Program-made: the position numbers and the translations under genes
Notes under the pieces: generated by a model
Database searches by the model: none
Seen by the model: only the letters and a program-made list of their open reading frames with translations
Told to the model about the DNA's origin: nothing
In this document: piece after piece, positions 34,774 through 43,698 of the stretch
Position numbering within the stretch: the first letter of the stretch is position 1
How the letters are laid out: the number at the start of each line of letters is the position of its first letter
Assembly (NCBI GenBank): GCA_944320105.1
Contig: CALUGA010000001.1
Location: 1-64,000, forward strand
Direction: 5' to 3'
DNA length: 64,000 nucleotides
From: an uncultured Prevotella sp.
GTDB taxonomy: Bacteria; Bacteroidota; Bacteroidia; Bacteroidales; Bacteroidaceae

Positions 34774-36840
34774 TCATTGTGCGTTGGTGGCAGTGCCTGT
34801 GAAGGGCAGGCGGAAGGTGCATCCCTCGCGCCAGCGGCTGCATCCGTAGGCCGTCTTTCCTTTGATGATGGTGCCTTGCCCGCACTTTGGGCAGGGCTGG
34901 CCTATGAGCCAGTCGCCCGGCACGGGGGCTTCCTTTGCGGCTTTTGCCGTCGGCGTGGCTTCCTTTGCGGCGGGCTTTGCCTTGGGCTTGGGGGCTTGGG
35001 CGGCCTTTGGAGCCATCTTTTTCTTCAGGTCTTCGTCGGATAGCGTGGTCACGCGGTGGCCTGTGTTGTCTGCCAGTACGTCGTTTACGATGGCGGTTAT
35101 CTGCTGTTTCAGCTCCTCGATGAACTGCCCCGCGTCGTACTTGCGGTGCTCGATGTCGCGCAGTTTTTTCTCCCAGATGCCCGTAAGTTCGCAGCTTTTG
35201 AGCAGTTCTTCCTTGATGGTGTCTATCAGTTCGATGCCCGTGGGCGTGGCAATGAGGTTCTTCCGCTCGCGCTTAATGTAGTGGCGCTTGAACAAAGTCT
35301 CGATGATTCCGGCGCGGGATGATGGCCGCCCGATGCCGTTTTCCTTGAGGGCGGCGCGCAGTTCCTCGTCGTCAACGAACTTGCCTGCCGTCTCCATGGC
35401 CCTCAGTAGGGTGGCTTCGGTGTAGAACTTGGGCGGAGTTGTCCACTTCTCCGTGAGGCTCGGCGTGTGAGGACCGCTCTCGCCGACGGCGAACTGAGGC
35501 AGCGTGCGCTCCTCGTCGGCTCCCTTGGTGTCGTCATCGGCGGCAGACGCGACATCCTTTGCGTAGACGGCGCGCCACCCTTCGGCCAGTATGGTCTTGC
35601 CGGTGGCCTTGAACTCGATGTTCTCCACCTTGCCCATGACGGTGGTTGTGGCGAACTTGCAGTCTGGATAGAACGCGCTGATGAAGCGGCGGGCCACGAG
35701 GTCGTATACGTGGCGCTCCATATCGGTGAGGTTCATGGCCGGTACGCCTGTGGGGATGATGGCGTGGTGGTCGGTGACCTTGCTCGAATCGAACACCTTC
35801 TTCGACTTTTTCAGCGGCTTGCCGGCCAGCGGTGCCGTCAGCGTCTCGTAGCCTCTGAGACCCGAGAGCGTGGCTGCGCACTTGGGATATATGTCGTCGC
35901 TGAGGTACTGGGTGTCCACTCGGGGGTATGTTGTGAGCTTCCTTTCGTAGAGGGTCTGTATGATGTTGAGCGTCATCTCGGCGCTCATGCCGAACTTCTT
36001 GTTGCAGTCTACCTGTAGAGATGTTAGGTCGTATAGGTGCGGCGGAGCCTCGGTGCCGTTCTTCTTTTGCACGTCGGTGATGCAGAACGGCTTGCCCGTG
36101 ATGGTGGCGAGGAACTGCTCGCCCTCCTCCTTGGCCGTAAACTTTCCCTTGGTAGCGCTGAACAGCGTGTCGCGGTAGGTCGTAGAGAGAATCCAGTAAG
36201 GCTCCGGCTTGAAGCTCTCTATCTCTTTTTGTCTGTTGACTATGAGCGCCAGGGTGGGCGTTTGCACCCGTCCGATGCTGAGCACCTGATGGTTCTGGCC
36301 GTACTTAAGGGTGTAGAGGCGCGTTGCGTTCATGCCGAGGAGCCAGTCGCCGATGGCCCGGCTCAGCCCGGCGAGGTAGAGCGGTTGGTATGCCGACTGG
36401 TCTTTGAGCGTTCTGAAGCCCTCGGTTATGGCCTCGTCGGTCATCGACGATATCCACAGACGCTTCACGGGGCAGGTCGCTTTGGTCTTTTGCATCACCC
36501 AGCGCTGTATCAACTCGCCCTCCTGTCCGGCGTCGCCACAGTTTATTATGCCGTCGGCGGCCTGCATCAGCCTCTCTATCACGGCGAACTGGCGTTCTAT
36601 GCGCTGGTCGTTTATTAGCTTGATGCCGAATCGTTGTGGTATCATGGGCAGTGCGCCGAGGCTCCACCGCTTCCATAAGGGAGTGTAGTCGTCGGGTTCC
36701 TTGAGCGTACACAGGTGTCCGAACGTCCACGTCACTTGGTAGCCATTGCCCTCCATGTAGCCTTCATGGCTGGCTGTGGCCCCAAGGATGCGTGCAATGT
36801 CTCTGGCTACACTTGGCTTCTCGGCTATGCAAACGACCAT
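34774..36840 (-). CDS. topB: DNA topoisomerase III
   Basis: A type IA topoisomerase that passes single strands, resolving replication and recombination intermediates. 688 residues: Toprim domain at the start (MVVCIAEKPSVARDIARIL with the catalytic Glu; DAGQEGELI), active-site Tyr in KLTTYPRVDTQYLS (around 320), GIGRPSSRAGIIETL, then an Ala/Lys/Pro-rich linker (about 610-645) and a C-terminal zinc finger CPKCGQGTIIKGKTAYGCSR. It lies 12 bases behind the LUD-protein gene on the same strand. Confidence 0.94.
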   Translation of the reverse strand: MVVCIAEKPSVARDIARILGATASHEGYMEGNGYQVTWTFGHLCTLKEPDDYTPLWKRWSLGALPMIPQRFGIKLINDQRIERQFAVIERLMQAADGIINCGDAGQEGELIQRWVMQKTKATCPVKRLWISSMTDEAITEGFRTLKDQSAYQPLYLAGLSRAIGDWLLGMNATRLYTLKYGQNHQVLSIGRVQTPTLALIVNRQKEIESFKPEPYWILSTTYRDTLFSATKGKFTAKEEGEQFLATITGKPFCITDVQKKNGTEAPPHLYDLTSLQVDCNKKFGMSAEMTLNIIQTLYERKLTTYPRVDTQYLSDDIYPKCAATLSGLRGYETLTAPLAGKPLKKSKKVFDSSKVTDHHAIIPTGVPAMNLTDMERHVYDLVARRFISAFYPDCKFATTTVMGKVENIEFKATGKTILAEGWRAVYAKDVASAADDDTKGADEERTLPQFAVGESGPHTPSLTEKWTTPPKFYTEATLLRAMETAGKFVDDEELRAALKENGIGRPSSRAGIIETLFKRHYIKRERKNLIATPTGIELIDTIKEELLKSCELTGIWEKKLRDIEHRKYDAGQFIEELKQQITAIVNDVLADNTGHRVTTLSDEDLKKKMAPKAAQAPKPKAKPAAKEATPTAKAAKEAPVPGDWLIGQPCPKCGQGTIIKGKTAYGCSRWREGCTFRLPFTGTATNAQ

Positions 36841-36852
36841 GTGCAGGATGCA

Positions 36853-37488
36853 TTAATATCCCCAGTCTTCGCCCACGAGCACCACAGTGTGGCGGCGTCC
36901 GGGCGAGTTGCGCAGGAAGTGGATAAAGTTGCACACGCATTCGGGCGAGTTGCAGTTGTGGCAAACGCCGTCGGTGTGGCACGGGGTCTTTATGTCGAAT
37001 CGCGCCGCATTTATGGGCGAGGCCGTCGATCGTGCGCGTGTCAGTGCCGCCTCGGTGGTTTGCGCCACCTTGTTGAGGCTTATTACGAATATCACGTGCT
37101 TAGGTCCGAAGGTGATGGCGGCCACGCGGTTGCCCGTGCCATCGATGTTGACGATAACCCCGTCCTCGCTTATCGCGTTGGCGCTCGACAGGTAATAGTC
37201 GGCTGTGAAAGCCTTGCGGTAAATCTCCTGCGCCTCGTCGCGCGTGGCGGCCATGTCGCGGTCCATCACGCAGAGCGATGTCCTGGCGTGGAGTGCAGCC
37301 GGTATGCCCATGTCGCGTATGGTCATCGAGCCACCCCATGTAACGCTGCTGCCGTCGGGTATCAGCTCGCTCACCTTGGCTACGGCCTCGGCTGCCGTGG
37401 GGCAGTAGCATGCCGCCATGTTGCGGCGCTCAAGGTGGCGCATCAGGTGGTGCGCCAGCCGTTCGTTCCTTGCTTCTTTTGGTGTCAT
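36853..37488 (-). CDS. LUD-domain protein (LutC/YkgG-like)
   Basis: 211 residues of the LUD fold found in lactate-utilisation proteins LutB and LutC: SSVTWGGSMTIRDMGIP, ADYYLSSANAISEDGVIVNIDGTGNRVAAI and GPKHVIFVISLNKV. It ends with a Cys cluster (CHTDGVCHNCNSPECVC) that could bind iron-sulphur or zinc. It stands alone rather than in a lutABC operon, so a role in lactate oxidation is not assured. ATG at 37488 (MTPKEARNE) follows a promoter box at 37512-37519; the longer frame to 37542 would start upstream of that box. Confidence 0.88.
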   Translation of the reverse strand: MTPKEARNERLAHHLMRHLERRNMAACYCPTAAEAVAKVSELIPDGSSVTWGGSMTIRDMGIPAALHARTSLCVMDRDMAATRDEAQEIYRKAFTADYYLSSANAISEDGVIVNIDGTGNRVAAITFGPKHVIFVISLNKVAQTTEAALTRARSTASPINAARFDIKTPCHTDGVCHNCNSPECVCNFIHFLRNSPGRRHTVVLVGEDWGY

Positions 37489-37511
37489 GTGTTTTATGCT
37501 AAAGATGCCTG

Positions 37512-37542
37512 CAAAGTTACGGAAAAAATCCCGAACCTGCAA
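37512..37542 (-). promoter_or_regulatory. Promoter of the LUD protein-topB operon
   Basis: On the minus strand TTG (37540-37542), 20 bases, TAACTTTG (37512-37519), 23 bases before the ATG. Confidence 0.7.
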
Positions 37543-37569
37543 GCATCTCTATGCTACAAAAGCCTGTAG

Positions 37570-37594
37570 CCCGCTGCGTCGGCTCGGCAGCGGG
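37570..37594 (-). terminator. Terminator of the cytochrome bd operon
   Basis: CCCGCTGC (37570-37577) pairs with GCAGCGGG (37587-37594); on the minus strand it is followed by CTACAGGCTTTTG. Confidence 0.65.
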
Positions 37595-37610
37595 CAGTAG
37601 CGGGCGAGCG

Positions 37611-38753
37611 TCAGTATGCCTCGCCGCGGGCAATCTCGTTCTTGCTTATCTTTTTCTTGTCGATGGCCCGCCATGCATAAAATATGTATGCGAGCACAAA
37701 CGGGATGAAGAAGCTCACCACTGCCATGGTGCGCAGGGTGAACTCGCTGCTGCAAGAGTTGGCAATGGTGAGCGAGCTTTGCAGGTCGGCCGTAGAGGGA
37801 TAGTAGGCAGTGCCGTTCCATCCGGCGGTGAGCAGCAGCGCGCACACGGCCAGCACCACTCCGATGCCTGCCGGCCAGATGCCCTTGGCGTAAGCCTTTG
37901 AGCCTATGGTGCGCCCAATGCCGTAGAGCACGAGGGCAATGCCGATGATGAGCACGGCAGCCACGTACCACATTTCGGTTATGTTCGTGAGGTATTTCAG
38001 CGGCTCCATGGTGATGGCGCCGGTCTTTGCGTTGGCGGCGAATCCGTCCTTGACGAGCGTGCGCACGAGGAAAGCCACGAAGAAGAGCACGAACGGCACA
38101 GCGTTCACCTTCAGTTCGCGGCGCGAGCGCGAGCGTATGTGCTCGTCGTCGATGTTGTTGATGAAGTAGAGCAGGCCGAGCACGCGGGCGAGGAAGAACA
38201 CGGCGAAGGCCAGTATGAGGTTCCACGGGTCGAGCAGAGCGTCGAGCCCATGGCTGGCGTTGGCCCACCGGCTTATGATGGGCGCGCCGCCCAGCACGAG
38301 GTTGTCTTTCTCCACGATGAAGTTCGACCCGTTGAAGAACGTGGCCACCGCCCCGCCGAGCAGCAGCGGCCCCACGATGCCGTTGGCCACGAGGAACCAC
38401 TGGAAGGTGCGTGCGCCGAGCAGGTTGCCCAGCTTGTTCTGGAACTCATAGCTCACTGCCTGCAGCACGAACGAGAAGAGTATGAGCATCCACAGCCAGT
38501 AGGCCCCGCCGAAGCTTGTGCTGTAGAACAGCGGGAACGAGGCGAAGAACGCCCCGCCGAACGTAACGAGCGTGGTGAACGTGAACTCCCACTTGCGCCC
38601 GGTGGAGTTAACCAGCAGGCGCCGCTCCTCGTCGGTGCGCCCGACGGAGAAGAGCAGTGAGTTTCCGCCCTGCACAAATAGCAGGAATACGAGGATTCCG
38701 CCGAGCAATGACACGAGGAACCACCAATAATGTTGCAAAAAATCGTATGTCAT
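37611..38753 (-). CDS. cydB: Cytochrome bd ubiquinol/menaquinol oxidase subunit II
   Basis: The partner subunit of the terminal quinol oxidase bd, which reduces oxygen to water at low oxygen tension. 380 residues, about nine membrane helices, opening YDFLQHYWWFLVSLLGGILVFLLFVQGGNSLLF, followed by WEFTFTTLVTFGGAFFASFPLFYSTSFGGAY, the CydB N-terminal signature. ATG at 38753 (MTYDFLQ) is used, not the longer frame to 38843. It lies 114 bases after cydA on the minus strand. Anaerobic Bacteroidales use this enzyme for nanoaerobic respiration and oxygen protection. Confidence 0.94.
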   Translation of the reverse strand: MTYDFLQHYWWFLVSLLGGILVFLLFVQGGNSLLFSVGRTDEERRLLVNSTGRKWEFTFTTLVTFGGAFFASFPLFYSTSFGGAYWLWMLILFSFVLQAVSYEFQNKLGNLLGARTFQWFLVANGIVGPLLLGGAVATFFNGSNFIVEKDNLVLGGAPIISRWANASHGLDALLDPWNLILAFAVFFLARVLGLLYFINNIDDEHIRSRSRRELKVNAVPFVLFFVAFLVRTLVKDGFAANAKTGAITMEPLKYLTNITEMWYVAAVLIIGIALVLYGIGRTIGSKAYAKGIWPAGIGVVLAVCALLLTAGWNGTAYYPSTADLQSSLTIANSCSSEFTLRTMAVVSFFIPFVLAYIFYAWRAIDKKKISKNEIARGEAY

Positions 38754-38867
38754 GATAATCAGTCCGTTATGGTTTGGATGTTGTTGCGGCAGGGCAGTGG
38801 CGTTAACCTCGCATTCCCATTGAGGGCATTGCGGGCAGGCCATGCCTCAGGCAAATTCCTTCAACTT

Positions 38868-40475
38868 TTAATTTTCAGCTTTTACTTCGCCCTGTGCCTC
38901 TTCCGGCCCCCTCTTGATTTGCTTGCGCAGGATGTTCACCTCTACGGCGAGCAGCGTTGTGAAGAGCGCCAGGAAGATGAAGAACGTCACCATCACGTTG
39001 GCCGAGCCAATGTCGCTCACGCCCACCCACGTGGGCATCATGTCCTGTATGGCCCATGGCTGTCGCCCCATCTCGGCCACTATCCATCCCGCCTCGCTGG
39101 CCACGTAGCCTAAGGGCAGCAGTGCCAGTGCTGCCACGTGGAGCCATCGCGGTTGGCTTATGTCGCGGCGGAAGGCGAAGAACAGCACTACGGCGAAGAA
39201 GGCGATGAACACCACGCCCAGCCCCACCATCACCCGGAATGCCCAGAAGCACACCGGGATGGACGGCACTGCCTGCTCCTTGTGGTTCAGGTAGCCGTAG
39301 CCGAAGAATTTCATCTCGTCTTTCAGCGTCTCGCCAAGTATGTATAGGCGCTCGTAGTCGGAGCCACTCAGGTATCCGTTCTGCTCCTTGGCTTTCAGTT
39401 GGCGGTATTCCTGCAGTGCCAGTATCGCGCCCTTGCCCCGCCTTATCTTCTCGTCCATCGACATGGCCTTGCTGCCGTCGGGCAGCTCGTAGCCTCCGCG
39501 CAGCAAGTCGTTCACGCCCGGCACGAAGCCGTCGGCCTCGCGCGTGGCCAGCAGCGAGAGCATCTTGGGCAGGGCTATGCGCAGGGGCGGTTCCTCGCCC
39601 GAGGCGTAGTCGGGCTGGCTGAAGGGGCTAACCCAGGCCACAGCCGTGAGGCTCTGCCCCCGGCCACCGTCGTAGAGAGCCTCCATGGCGGCCAGCTTCA
39701 TGGGCTGCACCTGCGCCACTCGGTAGGCCGAGTTGTCGCCGGTGAAGGCCGCCAGCAGCGCGGCCACGAGGCCCACCGAGCCACCTATCTTGATGCTGGC
39801 CACGGCCAGGCGCTGGTGGCGGTGGCGCATGAGGTAGTAGCAGCTCACGGCCACGGTGAACAGCGCGCCTATTATCCACGACGACGTTACCGTGTGGAAG
39901 AACTTGTCAACGGCCATTGGCGAGAGTGCCACGTCGGCAAAGGAGGTCATCTCGTTGCGCATCGTGTCGGGGTTGAACGTGCAGCCCACGGGATACTGCA
40001 TCCACGCGTTGGCCACCAGTATCCACCATGCCGACAGCGTGGCCCCTATGCCCGTGAGCCACGTGGCCGCGAGGTGGAAGCCCCGCGACACCTTGTTCCA
40101 CCCGAAGTACATCACGGCCACGAACGTCGATTCCATGAAGAAGGCCACAATGCCCTCAATGGCCAGCGGTGCGCCGAAGATGTCGCCCACGAACCACGAG
40201 TAGTTGCTCCAGTTGGTGCCGAACTCAAACTCGAGGATGATGCCCGTGGCCACGCCCATGGCGAAGTTCACCCCGAAGAGCCGCTGCCAGAAGCGGGCCG
40301 TGTCGCGCCAGAAGCGTTTGCGTGTCTTGTAATAGCAGGTCTCCATGATGCCCATGACGACGGCCAGGCCGAGCGTCAGCGGCACGAAGAGCCAGTGGTA
40401 GATGGCCGTGAGGGCAAACTGCGCCCTGGCCCAGTCTACGGCCGCTGCGTCTACGTTAAGCAGTAAGTCAGTCAT
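38868..40475 (-). CDS. cydA: Cytochrome bd ubiquinol/menaquinol oxidase subunit I
   Basis: Haem-bearing catalytic subunit of cytochrome bd. 535 residues, about nine helices. Visible landmarks: AIYHWLFVPLTLGLAVVMGIMETCYY (haem b595/d ligand His near residue 27), FMESTFVAVMYFGW, MQYPVGCTFNP, and the quinol-site GRQPWAIQDMMPT. The periplasmic Q-loop region is present but differs from E. coli. It follows the DUF4492 gene by 25 bases. Confidence 0.95.
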   Translation of the reverse strand: MTDLLLNVDAAAVDWARAQFALTAIYHWLFVPLTLGLAVVMGIMETCYYKTRKRFWRDTARFWQRLFGVNFAMGVATGIILEFEFGTNWSNYSWFVGDIFGAPLAIEGIVAFFMESTFVAVMYFGWNKVSRGFHLAATWLTGIGATLSAWWILVANAWMQYPVGCTFNPDTMRNEMTSFADVALSPMAVDKFFHTVTSSWIIGALFTVAVSCYYLMRHRHQRLAVASIKIGGSVGLVAALLAAFTGDNSAYRVAQVQPMKLAAMEALYDGGRGQSLTAVAWVSPFSQPDYASGEEPPLRIALPKMLSLLATREADGFVPGVNDLLRGGYELPDGSKAMSMDEKIRRGKGAILALQEYRQLKAKEQNGYLSGSDYERLYILGETLKDEMKFFGYGYLNHKEQAVPSIPVCFWAFRVMVGLGVVFIAFFAVVLFFAFRRDISQPRWLHVAALALLPLGYVASEAGWIVAEMGRQPWAIQDMMPTWVGVSDIGSANVMVTFFIFLALFTTLLAVEVNILRKQIKRGPEEAQGEVKAEN

Positions 40476-40500
40476 ATCTTGCTTTGTTTTTAGGTTCGTA

Positions 40501-40743
40501 TCATTGTTGCCCGTTGCCTGCCTGTGCTCCTCGCTCCATCATTTCCGTGGCCACGAAGTCGGCCTCGCCGCCCTCGGGGGCGTTTGCCTCTATGTAGTTG
40601 GGGAAGAAGAACAGCTTCAGCACGGCGAAGATAATGAGCAGCTTTACGATTATCACTGCCCAAAGCGTCTTGCCGAGCGTCATGCTCCTGAATCCGTCGG
40701 CATACAGGTCGTATATTCGGTATATCAGGCTTTGCTTGTCCAT
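40501..40743 (-). CDS. DUF4492 protein, cytochrome bd operon
   Basis: 80 residues from ATG at 40743: MDKQSLIYRIYDLYADGFRSMTLGKTLWAVIIVKLLIIFAVLKLFFFPNYI with one membrane helix (about 26-45). The conserved YDLYADGFRSMTLGKTLW stretch is characteristic of DUF4492, which in Bacteroidota regularly precedes cydA. Probably a small accessory subunit of the oxidase, analogous in position to CydX, though this is not demonstrated. The open frame reaches 40794 but a promoter box lies at 40762-40769. Confidence 0.88.
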   Translation of the reverse strand: MDKQSLIYRIYDLYADGFRSMTLGKTLWAVIIVKLLIIFAVLKLFFFPNYIEANAPEGGEADFVATEMMERGAQAGNGQQ

Positions 40744-40761
40744 GCGGCGGGGTTTGCCTTG

Positions 40762-40769
40762 CAAATATA
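40762..40769 (-). promoter_or_regulatory. -7 element (TATATTTG) of the cytochrome bd operon
   Basis: TATATTTG on the minus strand, 18 bases before the DUF4492 ATG. No exact TTTG at the -33 position. Confidence 0.6.
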
Positions 40770-40891
40770 CGTATTTATTTCCATACCGCCGCATGGTGCG
40801 GGCTTAAATTTCTCGTTTTCGCTGTAAAACATGTTTACCGCAGGGCAGCAGCTTGCGTGCCGTCCGCAAGTAGTTGGCTGCCAGGTAGTTG

Positions 40892-41018
40892 GCTGTAAGT
40901 GCCGTTTTACCCTGCAAAACGTGCCGTTTCAGCCTGCAAAAAGGGCTGTTTTGCGGTGCCGAACGTGCTGTTTTGCAAGCCCAAACGGCACGTGACGCTG
41001 CAAGTGTAAACATATTTC
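40892..41018 (-). repeat. 22-bp dyad-array element, copy 4
   Basis: Units start at 40892, 40914, 40936, 40958 and 40980, for example GCAAAAC-GTGCC-GTTTCAG-CCT and GCCGAAC-GTGCT-GTTTTGC-AAG. The end motif is on the right, reversed (41004-41018; minus strand GAAATATGTTTACAC), with a 5-base gap instead of 15. It lies between divergent genes, about 210 bases upstream of the plus-strand promoter. The rest of the 541-base gap holds no gene. Confidence 0.8.
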
Positions 41019-41228
41019 AGCATGAGGCGCGCCCGCCACGGCCGCCCATCTGCGCCTGTGCGAGCCGCCCTTCACCTTGGCAATGCCCTTTGTGGCGGCC
41101 TCCGGCAGCCCGCTCCGGGGTGGGCTGCACAGGCTTTTCCGCCCCATTAGGGGGCGTGCTAAAATTGTTCTCTTTTTCCGTAATTATCTTAAAAAAGGTG
41201 GCGCAGGCCCATTGGCGTTGGCATTTCT

Positions 41229-41259
41229 TTTGCCGTTTCGCCATAAAACTTTAATTTTG
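41229..41259 (+). promoter_or_regulatory. Consensus promoter TTTG-N19-TAATTTTG
   Basis: TTTG (41229-41232), exactly 19 bases, TAATTTTG (41252-41259), 25 bases before the ATG of the exporter operon. Confidence 0.8.
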
Positions 41260-41284
41260 CATCTGTTTAAATGTAAAAAAGTAT

Positions 41285-42160
41285 ATGAACAAGAAAGTGT
41301 TGATACCGCTCATCGTGGCGATAGCAGTTTTGTTGGCAGGCGTGGCCTACCTTGGCGTGGGCCTCGTTAAGCAGCGCCAGGCCAACAAGGAGATGGAGGA
41401 GCTTGCTGCCCTCGACAAGAAGGAAATGGAGAACGAGTACGAGCAGTTTGCCCGCCAATATAGCGAGATGAAGACGCAGATAAACAACGATTCCATCGTG
41501 GCACAGCTCACGCAGGAGCAGATGCGCACCCAGAAGCTGCTCGAAGAGCTGCGCCAGGTGAAGAGCAACGACGCACGCGAGATAGCCCGCCTGAAGAAGG
41601 AGCTGGCCACAGTGCGCGCCGTGCTGCGCAGCTATGTGCTCGAAATAGACTCGCTCAACCGCCTCAACCAAGACCTCAGGGAGGAGAACTCGCGCGTTAA
41701 GGGCCAGTACAACGAGGCCACGCGCCAGATAGCGGGCTTGAGCAGCGAGAAGGCTTCGCTCTCCGAGAAGGTGGCCATAGCCGCCCAGCTCGACGCCACC
41801 GGCATAAACATGATAGCCAAGAAGAAGAACGGCAAGGCCGTGCGCCGAATAAAGGACTGCAAGTCTATCGAGGTGTCGTTCCGCATTACGCGCAACGTCA
41901 CCGCCACCAACGGCGTGCGCACGTTCTACGTCCGCATCACCACGCCCTCGGGCGACGTGCTCGGTGGTGGCGGCACCTTTGCCTACGAGAACCGCAACCT
42001 TGAGTGCTCCATGAAGAAGAGCGTGGAGTACACCGGCGAGGAAACCCCCGTCACCGTCTACCGGCAGGTGGGCGAGTTCCTCAGCAAGGGCACCTACACC
42101 GTCAGCATCTTCGCCGACGGCAACATGATAGGCTCGCGCAGCTTCACGTTCAGCAAGTAA
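41285..42160 (+). CDS. Membrane-anchored coiled-coil protein heading an exporter operon
   Basis: 291 residues: one N-terminal membrane helix (about 5-27), a long coiled coil (about 30-165, with KRQ/EELxx heptads), and a C-terminal beta-rich domain (about 180-291; KSIEVSFRITRNVTATNGVRTFYVRITTPSGDVLGGGGTFAYE). I know it only as a conserved Bacteroidota protein without a named function. Stop TAA directly abuts the TolC start, so it belongs to the exporter operon. It may be an envelope scaffold spanning the periplasm. Confidence 0.8.
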   Translation: MNKKVLIPLIVAIAVLLAGVAYLGVGLVKQRQANKEMEELAALDKKEMENEYEQFARQYSEMKTQINNDSIVAQLTQEQMRTQKLLEELRQVKSNDAREIARLKKELATVRAVLRSYVLEIDSLNRLNQDLREENSRVKGQYNEATRQIAGLSSEKASLSEKVAIAAQLDATGINMIAKKKNGKAVRRIKDCKSIEVSFRITRNVTATNGVRTFYVRITTPSGDVLGGGGTFAYENRNLECSMKKSVEYTGEETPVTVYRQVGEFLSKGTYTVSIFADGNMIGSRSFTFSK

Positions 42161-43696
42161 ATGCATCACAACTCCCTGCCTATGAAAGGTTTCGTTTGGC
42201 TCTTGCTGCTCGCCGGGGCAGTCCAGGGGGCGGCGGCCCAGCGCGTGTTGGGCCTCGACAGCTGCCGCGCCCTGGCCTTGCGCAACAACAAGCAGCTGGC
42301 CATATCAGAGCTGCAGCTCGACGTAGCCTCAAACATGAGGAAGTCGGCGCGCACCAAGTACCTGCCACGGGTTAGCGCGGTGGGCACCTATATGTACAAC
42401 AGCCGCGAGCTGTCCATACTCAACGACGGGCAGAAGCGCGCCCTCTCGGGCATAGGCACCACGGCCACCTCGGGACTGGCAGGCTCGTTGCATGGCTTTG
42501 GCGCGGGCCTTACCACAGAGCAGAAGGCCGCCCTCGACGAGGCTCTCAAGGTGTTTGGCACCACCACCGACCAGGCCATGGGCAACCTCGGGGCGCAGGT
42601 GAGCGGCCTGGCCTCGGCGCTCAACGCCGAGGGGCAGAAGGTGGTCGACGCCTTCCGCACCGACACGCGCAACATCTTTGCCGGTGCTGTGATGCTCACG
42701 CAGCCGCTCTTCATGGGCGGCAGCATCGTGGCCATGAACAAGATGGCGCGCCTTGGCGAGCAGATGGCCGCCAGCGGCATCGACGCCAAGCGGCAGCAAA
42801 CCGTTTACAACGCCGACAATGCCTACTGGACCATAGTGTCGCTCAGGCACAAGCAGCGGCTGGCCGAGAGCTACCTGAAGCTCGTTAGCCGCCTCGACGC
42901 CGACGTGCAGAAGATGATTCGCGAGGGTGTGGCCACCCGCAGCGAGGGTCTGAGCGTAAAGGTCAAGGTAAACGAGGCGCAGATGTCGCTCACGCAGGTG
43001 GGCGACGGGCTTGCCCTGGCGCGCATGCTGCTGTGCCAGATATGTGGCCTTCCGCTCGACACGGACATAGTGCTGGCCGACGAGGGGGCCGACAGCCTGG
43101 CCATCGATGAGGCCGGAGCGCACGGAGGGGCTGCCGAGGCCATGCAGAACAGGCCCGAATTGCAGATGCTCCGCAGCACCGTAGACATAAGCCGGCAGGC
43201 CACCAACCTGCTGAAGGCGGGGCGGCTGCCGCAGGTAGCCCTCATGGGTGGCTACTCGTTCAGCAACCCCAATGTGTTCAACGGCTTCCAAAACAAGTTC
43301 GGCGGCGTTTGGAGCGTGGGCGTGATGGTGCGCGTTCCCATCTGGAACTGGGGCGACGTGGGCTATAAGGTAAAGGCGGCCAAGGCCGCCACGGCCATGG
43401 CTTCGCTTGAACTTGCCGAGGCGCAGGAGGGCGTTGAGCTGCAGGTAAGCCAGGAGTCGTTCAAGGTGGGCGAGGCCGACAGGAAGCTGGCCTTGGCTCG
43501 TGCCAGCGCCGAGCAGGCCGAGGAGAACCTGCGCAGCGCCAACCTCGGCTTCCGCGAGGGCGTAATACAGAGCACCACGGTGATGGAGGCGCAGACCGCC
43601 TGGCTCAAGGCGCAGTCGCAAAAGATAGACGCAGAGATTGAAGTTAAACTAAGCCGGTTGGGCCTCAGGAAAGCCCTTGGCACATTATACGATTGA
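42161..43696 (+). CDS. TolC-family outer-membrane efflux protein
   Basis: Forms the outer-membrane channel of a tripartite exporter. Up to 511 residues with signal peptide (MKGFVWLLLLAGAVQGAAAQ), two copies of the long helical/strand module typical of OEP proteins: LDSCRALALRNNKQLAISELQLDVASNMRKSARTKYLPRV and the C-terminal NRPELQMLRSTVDISRQATNLLKAGRLPQVAL and VGVMVRVPIWNWGDVGYKVKAA. ATG at 42161 touches the preceding stop; ATG at 42182 gives a tidier signal peptide. It overlaps the HlyD gene's TTG-ATG region only marginally. Confidence 0.92.
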   Translation: MHHNSLPMKGFVWLLLLAGAVQGAAAQRVLGLDSCRALALRNNKQLAISELQLDVASNMRKSARTKYLPRVSAVGTYMYNSRELSILNDGQKRALSGIGTTATSGLAGSLHGFGAGLTTEQKAALDEALKVFGTTTDQAMGNLGAQVSGLASALNAEGQKVVDAFRTDTRNIFAGAVMLTQPLFMGGSIVAMNKMARLGEQMAASGIDAKRQQTVYNADNAYWTIVSLRHKQRLAESYLKLVSRLDADVQKMIREGVATRSEGLSVKVKVNEAQMSLTQVGDGLALARMLLCQICGLPLDTDIVLADEGADSLAIDEAGAHGGAAEAMQNRPELQMLRSTVDISRQATNLLKAGRLPQVALMGGYSFSNPNVFNGFQNKFGGVWSVGVMVRVPIWNWGDVGYKVKAAKAATAMASLELAEAQEGVELQVSQESFKVGEADRKLALARASAEQAEENLRSANLGFREGVIQSTTVMEAQTAWLKAQSQKIDAEIEVKLSRLGLRKALGTLYD

Positions 43697-43698
43697 TC

